Below are positions 1 through 5,689 of a stretch of DNA of 18,376 bases, one piece after another. How positions within the stretch are numbered: position 1 is the stretch's first letter; every line of letters starts with the position of its first letter. The position numbers and the translations under genes are program-made. Below the pieces are notes generated by a model. It saw only the letters and a list, made by a program, of their open reading frames with translations, was not told where the DNA came from and did not search any database. Source of the DNA: Moorena producens 3L (GTDB lineage: Bacteria > Cyanobacteriota > Cyanobacteriia > Cyanobacteriales > Coleofasciculaceae); the NCBI RefSeq assembly GCF_000211815.1, contig NZ_GL890969.1:1-18376 (forward strand), given 5' to 3'.

Positions 1-61
1 TGAGCACAGCTAGCCACTATTTGGTAGGGATGCTCACCAGACAGAATTCAATAAATTCTAT

Positions 62-451
62 CTATGGCTCGTATACGAGATTGCCATCATCGTTGGCAAT
101 GTGCTCATCTAGATCAATGTCGGCCTGATTCAAGCTTCCATCAATTTTCTCGCACTTAGCATTCATGATACTTTCACCGGAGAGGTAAGTCTCCTTGCAA
201 GTCTCAATGAAGTTGTCAGGCTGCCAGACAAGATTACCATCAAGATTTTCAATGTAATAGTTCAGGTCAATACAAGTGTAGTTGAACTGATGATCCCTCG
301 TGTAACAATGAGCGCATAACTCAGAAGCACTAACATGGGGAACAGAGCAACTTTGGCTAAAGTCACCTGCAAAAGCATTATTTGCAAATACACCAAAAGA
401 GATTGCCACGGTAAACAGAAAACAAGCAATTGTTTTCAAGAGACCTTTCAT
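62..451 (-). CDS. Secreted cyanovirin-N homologue (CVNH lectin)
   Basis: This encodes a predicted 129-aa exported lectin of the cyanovirin-N family, whose members bind high-mannose glycans. Residues 1-28 form a signal peptide (MKGLLK, hydrophobic core, ANNAFA cleavage site). The mature ~100-residue part aligns with cyanovirin-N without gaps from FSQ-C onward. All four CV-N cysteines are present (here C35, C49, C85, C100), as are the stretches IENLDG, WQP-NFIETC and LDEHIAN-DG-L-YE. W76 and hinge P78 match CV-N W49 and P51. Two extra cysteines, C46 and C60, fall at CV-N positions 19 and 33, which should face each other on a beta hairpin, so a third disulfide is possible (inference). I chose the ATG at 449-451 because GGAG lies 9 nt upstream at 461-464; an in-frame ATG at 487 would spoil the signal peptide. 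It stands alone on the minus strand. The family call is very secure; the natural target is unknown. Confidence 0.93.
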   Translation of the reverse strand: MKGLLKTIACFLFTVAISFGVFANNAFAGDFSQSCSVPHVSASELCAHCYTRDHQFNYTCIDLNYYIENLDGNLVWQPDNFIETCKETYLSGESIMNAKCEKIDGSLNQADIDLDEHIANDDGNLVYEP

Positions 452-497
452 GATCATTAACTCCAAAAATGGATAACTAACTAGCATCTGGAACCCA

Positions 498-510
498 TAA
501 CAGCCTGTTA
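498..510. promoter_or_regulatory. Perfect 13-bp dyad in the lectin leader
   Basis: TAACAG-C-CTGTTA is a perfect inverted repeat about a single central base, lying between the candidate promoter and the lectin start. The loop is too short for a hairpin, so an operator-like protein site is more plausible than an RNA structure. No regulator can be named. Confidence 0.3.
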
Positions 511-560
511 AAAAAACTGCTATCGGGTGTAATGTAACCCTTATTTAGGCTTACAAATTA

Positions 561-589
561 AATCTACCTACACATTTTTAGCTAGTCAA
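561..589 (-). promoter_or_regulatory. Candidate sigma70-type promoter of the lectin gene
   Basis: Read on the minus strand, TTGACT (589-584) is followed by a 17-nt spacer and TAGATT (566-561), a good -35/-10 pair about 100 nt upstream of the lectin start codon. This rests on motif and spacing only. Confidence 0.45.
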
Positions 590-629
590 CACTTTTCTAC
601 CGAGAGAGAAAAGTGCTTATAATCCTGCA

Positions 630-706
630 AATTTGTATCAAAATTTACTAATTGACAAACAAATCAAAACATGTATTGGTCAGTGGCGATCGCATTGACG
701 CTTTGG
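630..706 (+). repeat. 77-bp imperfect direct repeat, copy 1
   Basis: This block matches 765-841 over 77 bases with no gaps and about 12 substitutions. It contains a HIP1 octamer GCGATCGC at 686-693. Both copies carry TTGACA, a 16-nt spacer and TATTGG/TATTAG, so a promoter-like arrangement is duplicated with the block. Confidence 0.8.
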
Positions 707-764
707 CCTCTCCCTTTGCCTAGCCTAGGGTTCAACAGGCAATCCCAAAGGGGCGAAAGGTACG

Positions 765-841
765 AATTTGTATTATATTTTACAAATTGACAAATTTATC
801 AAAAAATGTATTAGTAAGTGGCGATAGCATGGACGCTTTGG
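765..841 (+). repeat. 77-bp imperfect direct repeat, copy 2
   Basis: This is the second copy of the block at 630-706. Its HIP1 site is altered to GCGATAGC. Both copies run into a similar 'acgctttgg' end, after which the sequences diverge. A related 'ggtcccgctt' motif occurs at 842-851 and again at 920-929. Confidence 0.8.
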
Positions 842-1010
842 GGTCCCGCTTCGCCATTAGCCCGAAGAGCTAGCACCTTCAAGGGATCGCTACCGATAGT
901 GAGGCGATGGAGGTTTCGGGGTCCCGCTTCCTGTAAGCAAAGGGATGACAGTGGTGAGGGGGCTTGCTCGGTCGTAAAGTTTCCAGTCAAATTTCCCTAA
1001 CAGCTTTGAT

Positions 1011-1043
1011 CCCGACGCTCACCAACCATGGGTAGAGCGCGGG
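1011..1043 (-). terminator. Hairpin just downstream of the porin gene
   Basis: CCCG-A-CGCTC (1011-1020) pairs with GAGCG-C-GGG (1035-1043) as a 9-bp GC-rich stem with one bulged A and a 14-nt loop, 17 bp past the porin stop codon. There is no T tract, so it may protect the 3' end or terminate weakly rather than act as a classical intrinsic terminator. Confidence 0.35.
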
Positions 1044-1059
1044 ACGTCAAGCCTAAAAA

Positions 1060-3033
1060 TTAAAAGGTGAAGGTGGTTCTGAGAGTACCAATGACCACAT
1101 CATCGTTGTCAGAACTTTGGTTAGGATTGAGAAGCCAAATCACACCAGGGGTGACGGAGATGTTGTTGTTGACTTTGTACTTATAGAACGCTGAAACCTG
1201 GTAGGCAAAATCATTGTCAAAGTTACTGTTGCCATTATCCAAATCCAGTCCTCTGAGGGTTGGTGCCGCACCACCAAAAATTCCGGCCAGATTACCTTTT
1301 TTGCCCAAATCGGGGAAAGCGATACCAGCAGCAAAGTTCCAAATTTCAGCATCACCCAAGCCAATCAACTCAGCATCGGTGTAGCCTGCCCAGCCATTGA
1401 GTACGATGTTGGGGGTAAGTCTCAAAGAGGTTTCAACACCGAAAGAGTTGCTTTCCACTCTTGCGGTATCAAAGTCAACTGTGCCTAAACTGGTAGCATT
1501 CCCCAAAGCTGTTGGATTGAGATTAGCCAGGGCTGTGCCAGTACCCCCTAGGATTAAACGGGGTCGTCCAGCACCATTATTTTCGTAACCCCGAATGTAG
1601 GTGAATCCAACTTTGAAATCACTACCATAAACCAACTGAGCGATCGCAGAAAAGTTGCCATTGAATAGACCCTGGCCTTCTTGAGGATTGCTAGCGGTGT
1701 TGGAGATGTAACCTAAATCAATCCGAACATCCTTGATGGGCTTGATGGCAAGAGCAGCACCAGCACCGAATGGCCCAATCCGATAGATGGGATTACGTTC
1801 AGCAAAACGGGTAATAGCATTGGAACCACCAGCACGACCTTCAAAGAAAGGGTTAACGGTATCGACGTAATAGTGATGCAGTGCTCGGTTAGCCAACAGT
1901 TGAACCGTTACTTTATCCCCTAGGGGGAACTTATAGCGCAAGATATCAATAATAACGTCATTACCACTCGGTCCATCGTAGGTAAAGCGACCTTCTTGAG
2001 TTCCCGCCAGCTCGCCACCAGCCCCTGTGATCAAGGTTGGGGCATCCCCAGCCTGAAGACGGGTTTGGAGCATGTCCTTACCGGTAAAGCTGGTTAAGAA
2101 GTTGAGACGAGTCCGGTTGTGAAAAACAGTCTGAACATCATCAGCATCCCCTCCAAAGGCATCAGCTAGAGCAAAGATCACCTCACCCTTGAGTTTAGTG
2201 GTGGTGGAAAACTGATGGTCTTCTAAGAAGGCTACCCGTCCTTCTAGGTTATCTACTCGTGCCCCTAGGGTAGCCAGTTCTGTTTCAAACTCTTGTATTA
2301 ACCGTTGTAGACTTTCTAAGTCCTCACGGGTGATAAAATCTCCAGTAACGCCCCCCAGTAAACGCTCAATTTGGTTCAAACAGGAATTCAAACCAGCAGC
2401 AAATTCGTAGCGAGTCAAAGCTCGGTTACCCCGGAAGGTAGCATTGGGATAACCAGCAATACAGCCGTAGCGTTCTACCAAAGAGCGTAATGCTTCATAA
2501 GCCCAATCTCCAGGGGAAATGTCTCTGAGTTGAGACACATTAGTGACTTGTTCCATAGAGTCATCCTCTACAGTCTGTCCACTCAGTTGAGAAACACCAG
2601 TCACCGGTCCCATCAAGTCATCCTCTGCAGTTTCCTCGTCACCGTATGACGTCACTGAATCACTAGCAGAATTACTGATAGTGGAATTACTGATAGTGGA
2701 ATTACTGGTAGTGGAATTACTGGTAGTGGAATTACTGGTAGTGGAATTACTGAGCTTAACCGTATACCCAGTAGAGGCATCAGAGGCATCAGCCACTAAT
2801 GGCAGATCAGAGGCAAGAACGGACTGAGTTAGGGAAGTGACCTCAGGGAGTGCTTGTAAAGTCAGTGTTTCTACTGTAGTGGTAGGCTTGACAGCGGATT
2901 CTTGAGAGATAGTCTCTTCTGGCAAAGCTTCCTCAGTTGCTGCTACTGCTGAGGATGAAATCAATAGGGTTGCCCCAACAAACAAGGTGGGGCATTTTAG
3001 CACAGAGAGCCACAAATTTTTTGATCTGTTCAC
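1060..3033 (-). CDS. SLH-domain OprB-type porin (cyanobacterial 'iron uptake porin' family)
   Basis: This is a 657-aa outer-membrane channel of the kind that carries small solutes and inorganic ions, iron in some studied cyanobacterial members. It has a signal peptide (residues ~1-31, hydrophobic core then SSSAVAA), a low-complexity linker (~32-170), an SLH domain for peptidoglycan/cell-wall contact (~171-225: DISPGDWAYEALRSLVERYG, then GYPN-TFRGN-ALTRYEFA), a coiled coil (~235-272), and an OprB-like beta barrel (~276-657) ending in the aromatic TFTF typical of outer-membrane proteins. The linker holds five 5-residue units (96-120) and a 19-residue imperfect tandem duplication (EDDLMGPVTGVSQL / EDDSMEQVTNVSQL, ~138-172). 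The start is GTG at 3033-3031, supported by GAGG 7 nt upstream. Family call secure; iron specificity is inferred from family naming only. Confidence 0.92.
   Translation of the reverse strand: MNRSKNLWLSVLKCPTLFVGATLLISSSAVAATEEALPEETISQESAVKPTTTVETLTLQALPEVTSLTQSVLASDLPLVADASDASTGYTVKLSNSTTSNSTTSNSTTSNSTISNSTISNSASDSVTSYGDEETAEDDLMGPVTGVSQLSGQTVEDDSMEQVTNVSQLRDISPGDWAYEALRSLVERYGCIAGYPNATFRGNRALTRYEFAAGLNSCLNQIERLLGGVTGDFITREDLESLQRLIQEFETELATLGARVDNLEGRVAFLEDHQFSTTTKLKGEVIFALADAFGGDADDVQTVFHNRTRLNFLTSFTGKDMLQTRLQAGDAPTLITGAGGELAGTQEGRFTYDGPSGNDVIIDILRYKFPLGDKVTVQLLANRALHHYYVDTVNPFFEGRAGGSNAITRFAERNPIYRIGPFGAGAALAIKPIKDVRIDLGYISNTASNPQEGQGLFNGNFSAIAQLVYGSDFKVGFTYIRGYENNGAGRPRLILGGTGTALANLNPTALGNATSLGTVDFDTARVESNSFGVETSLRLTPNIVLNGWAGYTDAELIGLGDAEIWNFAAGIAFPDLGKKGNLAGIFGGAAPTLRGLDLDNGNSNFDNDFAYQVSAFYKYKVNNNISVTPGVIWLLNPNQSSDNDDVVIGTLRTTFTF
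2674..2748 (-). repeat. Five 15-bp in-frame tandem repeats in the porin linker
   Basis: Five adjacent 15-bp units encode NSTTS three times then NSTIS twice (residues 96-120). The unit is a multiple of three, so copy-number change alters linker length without breaking the frame. The two NSTIS units differ by one codon, which suggests recent duplication. Confidence 0.9.
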
Positions 3034-3070
3034 AGGGTTTCCTCACACTCAATCAGGGTTTTGACTCGAT

Positions 3071-3110
3071 CAAGTCAACACGACTACCGTCAAGTCAACA
3101 CGACTACCGT
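3071..3110. repeat. Exact 20-bp tandem duplication upstream of the porin
   Basis: Positions 3071-3090 and 3091-3110 are identical, 38-77 bp upstream of the porin GTG. This is where a leader or promoter would be, so the duplication may affect porin expression or may double a protein-binding site (inference). Confidence 0.9.
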
Positions 3111-3534
3111 CTCTTGTCAGGTCTGTCACTAATTCATGACAAATTGATTACAACATGGCACACAGAGATAACAGATCAGGAAATACCAGCTTCAGAATTC
3201 TGGTAGTTTTTCTGCTCATCTCCCGATCCCGTAATGCTCCTTTGTCCTGAGTTAGTGTCATTTGAGCCCTTTTTGATCAGTTTTTGATCAAGGGATAGTT
3301 AAGAGACGATTAACTTTAACGATTTTAAGAATTACCTTGGATGGAGGTTTTGTTTGTATTTTTTAATACAAAAAATTTAGGCTTGATGGAATTAAAGCAT
3401 ATTAATTATGCAATTATGGTAATAATATTCGATATTAGATCAGGTTTAACCTCTGTAATCCAAATTTTTGATATATGATACATATTTATTTTAATTAACA
3501 CTGTTATAAGTAACAATAAACAATTATTAAATTC
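3111..3534. other. AT-rich intergenic region upstream of the porin
   Basis: No gene is supported here. The region presumably contains the porin promoter reading leftward. It holds two close TTTTTGATCA copies (3270-3290 area) and an AT-rich hairpin at 3353-3372 with a perfect 8-bp stem, TTTGTATT-TTTT-AATACAAA. I searched by eye for a Fur box of the GATAAT-repeat type and did not find a convincing one. Confidence 0.5.
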
Positions 3535-3611
3535 GGGAATCGGGAATCGGGAATCGGGAATCGGGAATCGGGAATCGGGAATCGGGAATCGGGAATCGGG
3601 AACAGGGAACA
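3535..3611. repeat. 7-bp tandem repeat array (GGGAATC)
   Basis: Nine perfect GGGAATC heptads (3535-3597) are followed by two GGGAACA variants (3598-3611). Heptameric arrays of this kind are the short tandemly repeated repetitive (STRR) sequences known from filamentous cyanobacteria. Open frames across it translate to repeated FPIPDSR and are artefacts. Confidence 0.95.
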
Positions 3612-3615
3612 GGGA

Positions 3616-3706
3616 GGGTGCATCTGAGTTTGGCAATTAGGCAAAAATTCCCACACTCCCCGCGCCCGGGCCCCACACTCCCTTTTTACAAATATGAGAT
3701 GCACCC
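3616..3706. repeat. Inverted repeat bounding a short GC-rich segment
   Basis: GGGTGCATCT (3616-3625) and AGATGCACCC (3697-3706) are perfect 10-bp inverted arms around ~70 bp containing a CGCGCCCGGGCCCC stretch. The right arm abuts the nuclease remnant that follows. It resembles a small dispersed, MITE-like repeat; no target duplication is evident. Confidence 0.6.
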
Positions 3707-3901
3707 AACATCAGCTACGTAGAAAATAACTTAGAATTAGTGTTTGTAGAATTACCGAAGTTTGAGAAGCAGTTGGAGGAGTTAGACCAACTCGATGAGT
3801 TGTGGATGTATTTTTTAAAAAATGCGCCTTCCTTAGAGACGGTGCCACTGAAAATGGCGAATAAGCCTAAAATAATACAAGGTAAAACTACTAGTTTTTG
3901 A
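3707..3901 (+). pseudogene. C-terminal remnant of an Rpn-type nuclease/transposase
   Basis: This open stretch has no start codon and encodes about 64 residues, including NLELVFVELPKFEKQLEEL and LWMYFLKNAPSLETVP, ending at TGA 3899-3901. That pattern (a '-ELPKF-K-LEEL' strand-helix followed by '-W-YFLKNA-') is typical of the C-terminal half of the Rpn / PD-(D/E)XK transposase-like family, usually ~250-300 aa. The catalytic N-terminal half is missing; the frame is cut off by the inverted repeat and the GGGAATC array immediately upstream. It is probably a decayed gene fragment. The identification rests on remembered family sequence, not on a search. Confidence 0.6.
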
Positions 3902-3925
3902 CCCAGACAAGGAGGTAGTTGTACA

Positions 3926-4052
3926 GTGGAACGATTGAACCAGTATCGGCAATGGATTCAGCAGGTGTTAGCTCGACATAAACAGTTTGTACCTTCTTAT
4001 GGTGAGATTGAACAATTTACAGTGTTTGACCACAACGATGATCATTACTTAC
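3926..4052 (+). pseudogene. xisI: 5' half of interrupted xisI
   Basis: XisI was first described as a control factor for excision of the fdxN element in heterocystous cyanobacteria, and family members are widespread there, usually beside xisH. The GTG start at 3926 has AAGGAGGT (3909-3916) 9 nt upstream. The N-terminal half reads ERLNQYRQWIQQVLARHKQF and continues to ..FTVFDHNDDHYL, where the IS element begins after base 4052. Transcription through the junction adds only R-G-S before a stop at 4061-4063. No xisH is present upstream; the neighbour is the Rpn remnant. Joined to 5393-5601 the gene is 336 bp (111 aa), the normal family length. Confidence 0.9.
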
Positions 4053-4068
4053 GGGGCTCCTAAGGCTG

Positions 4069-4093
4069 AAAGCCCCGTGTTTTTAAACCGGGG
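4069..4093 (+). other. Left-end subterminal hairpin of the IS element
   Basis: AAAG (4069-4072) precedes a stem CCCCG / CGGGG (4073-4077 with 4089-4093), a bulged T at 4078, an inner stem GTTT / AAAC and a TT loop. The imperfect hairpin with a bulged T and a tetranucleotide guide at its foot is the signal read by Y1 TnpA in IS608. It lies 16 nt inside the left cleavage site. A second perfect hairpin, TAGCGAC-TAAA-GTCGCTA, follows at 4105-4122. Confidence 0.8.
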
Positions 4094-4164
4094 ATGAAAG
4101 CCAGTAGCGACTAAAGTCGCTAAATAGTGTAAGATAAAATAGTAACGGAGGAGGTCGATATCCG

Positions 4165-5379
4165 GTGATCATAATTGAGTTCAAAGCCTACGGGAAAGAA
4201 AGTCAGTACTCTGCAATAGATGAGGCTATTCGGACAGTTAAGTTTATCCGTAATTGTTGCATTAGATTATGGATGGACAATAAAGGAACCGGGAAATATG
4301 ACCTCAGTAAGTATTGCAAATTACTGGCCAAGCAATTACCTTTCGCTAATGAACTGAACTCAACAGCGCGACAGGCTGCGTCTGAGCGTGCATGGTCATC
4401 GATCGTTCGATTTTACGACAATTGCAAGAAAAAGATACCTGGCAAGAAAGGATTCCCTCGCTTCCAAAAGCATTGCCGTTCAGTAGAGTATAAGCAATCT
4501 GGATGGAAACTATCGCCTGACAAGAAAGCTATAACATTCAGGGACAAAAAAAGCATAGGAAAACTGAAGCTCAAGGGGACATGGGACTTGTGGCGATTTG
4601 ATTTAAAGCAAATAAAGCGAGTTCGCATTGTTAAAAGGGCTGACGGATACTATGTTCAGTTTTGTATTGCGGTTGATGTAAAAGAAGAATTAGACCCTTC
4701 CAGGAAGACTATAGGGCTAGATGTAGGACTGAAAGAGTTTTACACTGACTCTGATGGCTACTCAGAGTCTAATCCTCGTTTTTATAGAAAGGGAGAAGAA
4801 CGTCTAAAGTTTTATCAACGCCGGGTATCTCGGAAGAAAAAAGGCTCAGCCAATCGGAAAAAAGCCATTAATAGACTAGGTAGACACCATCTTAAAATAA
4901 GTAGGCAGCGTGAAGAACATGCCAAGAGACTGGCACGTTGCGTAATCCGATCTAACGATTTGGTCGCCTACGAAGATTTAAGGGTTAAGAATCTAGTTAA
5001 AAATCACTGTCTCGCTAAATCTATTAATGATGCTGGTTGGTATCAATTTAGGAAATGGTTAGAGCACTTTGGAACAAAATTCGGCAGGGTCACCGTTGCA
5101 GTAAATCCTGCCTATACCAGTCAAAACTGCTCTGAATGCGGTGAAATCGTGAAGAAGTCACTATCAACTAGGACTCACGCCTGTAAGTGTGGTTGTAGAT
5201 TAGATCGAGATCACAACGCCGCAGTCAACATTCTGAAGAGAGCTTTGGGTACGGTGGGGCACACCGGAACCTGGGTCTTAGACCCCAACGCTTCGGGAGA
5301 TTTGACCTCTACTGTTCTTGGTTCCGGCCAGGTTCAGCAAGTCGAATCGTTGAGCGAAGAATCCCCGTCTCGCGATTAG
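4165..5379 (+). CDS. tnpB: TnpB RNA-guided nuclease of an IS200/IS605-family element
   Basis: This is a 404-aa TnpB, the RNA-guided DNA endonuclease that is ancestral to Cas12. It cuts DNA matching a guide next to a TAM and favours retention of the element. The catalytic RuvC triad appears intact: D186 in IGLDVG, E270 in VAYEDLRVKNL, and D349 in LDRDHNAAVNI. A zinc-finger set lies between the last two (C322-x2-C325 and C340, C342, C344). The N-terminal part has the usual basic wedge/REC-like pattern (NSTARQAASERAW). Length is normal. The GTG start at 4165 is supported by GGAGGAGG at 4147-4154, 10 nt upstream. The stop codon lies inside the right-end hairpin. The predicted TAM is TTAC, the target tetranucleotide at the left end. 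Nothing indicates decay. Confidence 0.94.
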   Translation: MIIIEFKAYGKESQYSAIDEAIRTVKFIRNCCIRLWMDNKGTGKYDLSKYCKLLAKQLPFANELNSTARQAASERAWSSIVRFYDNCKKKIPGKKGFPRFQKHCRSVEYKQSGWKLSPDKKAITFRDKKSIGKLKLKGTWDLWRFDLKQIKRVRIVKRADGYYVQFCIAVDVKEELDPSRKTIGLDVGLKEFYTDSDGYSESNPRFYRKGEERLKFYQRRVSRKKKGSANRKKAINRLGRHHLKISRQREEHAKRLARCVIRSNDLVAYEDLRVKNLVKNHCLAKSINDAGWYQFRKWLEHFGTKFGRVTVAVNPAYTSQNCSECGEIVKKSLSTRTHACKCGCRLDRDHNAAVNILKRALGTVGHTGTWVLDPNASGDLTSTVLGSGQVQQVESLSEESPSRD

Positions 5380-5410
5380 CGGGGAGTGTCAATAGTAACA
5401 GTTGGCTGGT
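5250..5410 (+). ncRNA. Probable omega RNA (reRNA) with its guide in xisI
   Basis: In IS200/IS605 elements the TnpB guide RNA comes from the 3' end of tnpB and the element's right end, and its guide is the first ~16-20 nt outside the element. Here the scaffold would overlap the last ~130 bp of tnpB and include the right-end hairpin, and the guide would start at 5393 (TAGTAACAGTTGGC...). The uninterrupted xisI allele would carry TTAC directly before that sequence, so it would be the cleavage target. The 5' boundary given is a guess. Confidence 0.5.
5359..5392 (+). other. Right-end hairpin and cleavage site of the IS element
   Basis: GAAT (5359-5362) is followed by CCCCG (5363-5367), a bulged T, CT...AG, and CGGGG (5380-5384), then GTGTCAA with TCAA as the terminal cleavage tetranucleotide. 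The layout mirrors the left-end hairpin and shares its CCCCG/CGGGG stem. Confidence 0.8.
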
Positions 5411-5601
5411 CAGGTGACCGTCGAGTTTGTGGTTCGTTGATCCATATTGATATCAAGGGAGAAAAAATCTGGATTCAACATGATGGTACTGGGGTTGGTG
5501 TAGCCGATGAGCTCGTAGAATTAGGAGTACCTAAGTCAGAAATTGTGATCGGTTATCATGACCCCAACGCACGTAAGTTGACAGAATTTGCCGTAGGTTA
5601 A
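5393..5601 (+). pseudogene. xisI: 3' half of interrupted xisI
   Basis: From 5395 this encodes VTVGWSGDRRVCGSLIHIDI..KIWIQHDGTGVGVADELVELGVPKSEIVIGYH...LTEFAV, the strongly conserved C-terminal half of XisI including the IHIDIK-KIWIQ-DGT core. A GTG at 5386 could start a short frame, but those first codons (5386-5392) belong to the IS element and no ribosome-binding site precedes them, so independent translation is unlikely. The sequence is otherwise undamaged, so precise excision would restore the gene. Confidence 0.9.
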
Positions 5602-5689
5602 AAGGTGAGTTATGCCTGAGTTGTACCTGAGTTGGGCTAAGTCCCTAGGAAAGAGCGTTATAGTTTGATTAGCTCATCTAACCTAGACC

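Larger units (their letters stand above)
452..1059. other. Non-coding spacer between lectin and porin genes
   Basis: No credible gene is seen in these ~600 bases. They hold the lectin leader and promoter candidate, the duplicated 77-bp block with its 58-bp intervening sequence, and the hairpin downstream of the porin. The short plus-strand open frame at 818-1000 begins inside repeat copy 2 and has repeat-derived, low-information sequence, so it is not called. Confidence 0.6.
4053..5392 (+). mobile_element. IS608-like IS200/IS605-family element, tnpB only, inserted in xisI
   Basis: The element is 1340 bp, with both ends set by sequence. The left flank ends in TTAC (4049-4052) and the element ends in TCAA (5389-5392), the same left and right cleavage tetranucleotides as IS608. 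The left-end hairpin has AAAG directly 5' of it and the right-end hairpin has GAAT directly 5' of it, again the IS608 guide tetranucleotides. There is no target duplication, as expected for this family. Removing 4053-5392 joins TTA-C to TA and restores xisI codons for DHYLLVTVGW. Only tnpB lies inside; the 112 bp before it cannot hold tnpA, so movement would need a Y1 transposase supplied elsewhere. The ends look intact, which suggests recent insertion. Confidence 0.93.

Noticed and set aside
1..61. Inverted repeat TGAGCA...TGCTCA and AGAATT...AATTCT at the left edge
   Set aside because: Arms are only six bases, with no T tract; too weak to call a terminator for the lectin gene.
452..487. Upstream in-frame ATG of the lectin gene (12 extra residues)
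   Set aside because: It has no ribosome site and puts a Pro/Glu-containing stretch in front of a normal signal peptide; the ATG at 451 has GGAG at 9 nt.
818..1000. 60-codon plus-strand open frame
   Set aside because: It starts in the duplicated block, has Arg/Ser/Gly-rich repeat-like translation and no ribosome site.
3034..3534. Fur box upstream of the porin
   Set aside because: No convincing GATAAT-type repeats were found by eye, so iron regulation is not claimed.
3406..3704. Minus-strand frames reading FPIPDSR repeats
   Set aside because: They are translations of the GGGAATC array; a 7-bp unit read in three frames gives a 7-residue repeat automatically.
4053..4164. tnpA (Y1 transposase) inside the IS element
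   Set aside because: Only 112 bp lie between the left end and tnpB, and they contain the end hairpins; there is no HUH or Tyr motif.
5386..5601. Independent small gene starting at GTG 5386
   Set aside because: The start lies inside the IS right end and has no ribosome site; the protein is clearly the second half of XisI.
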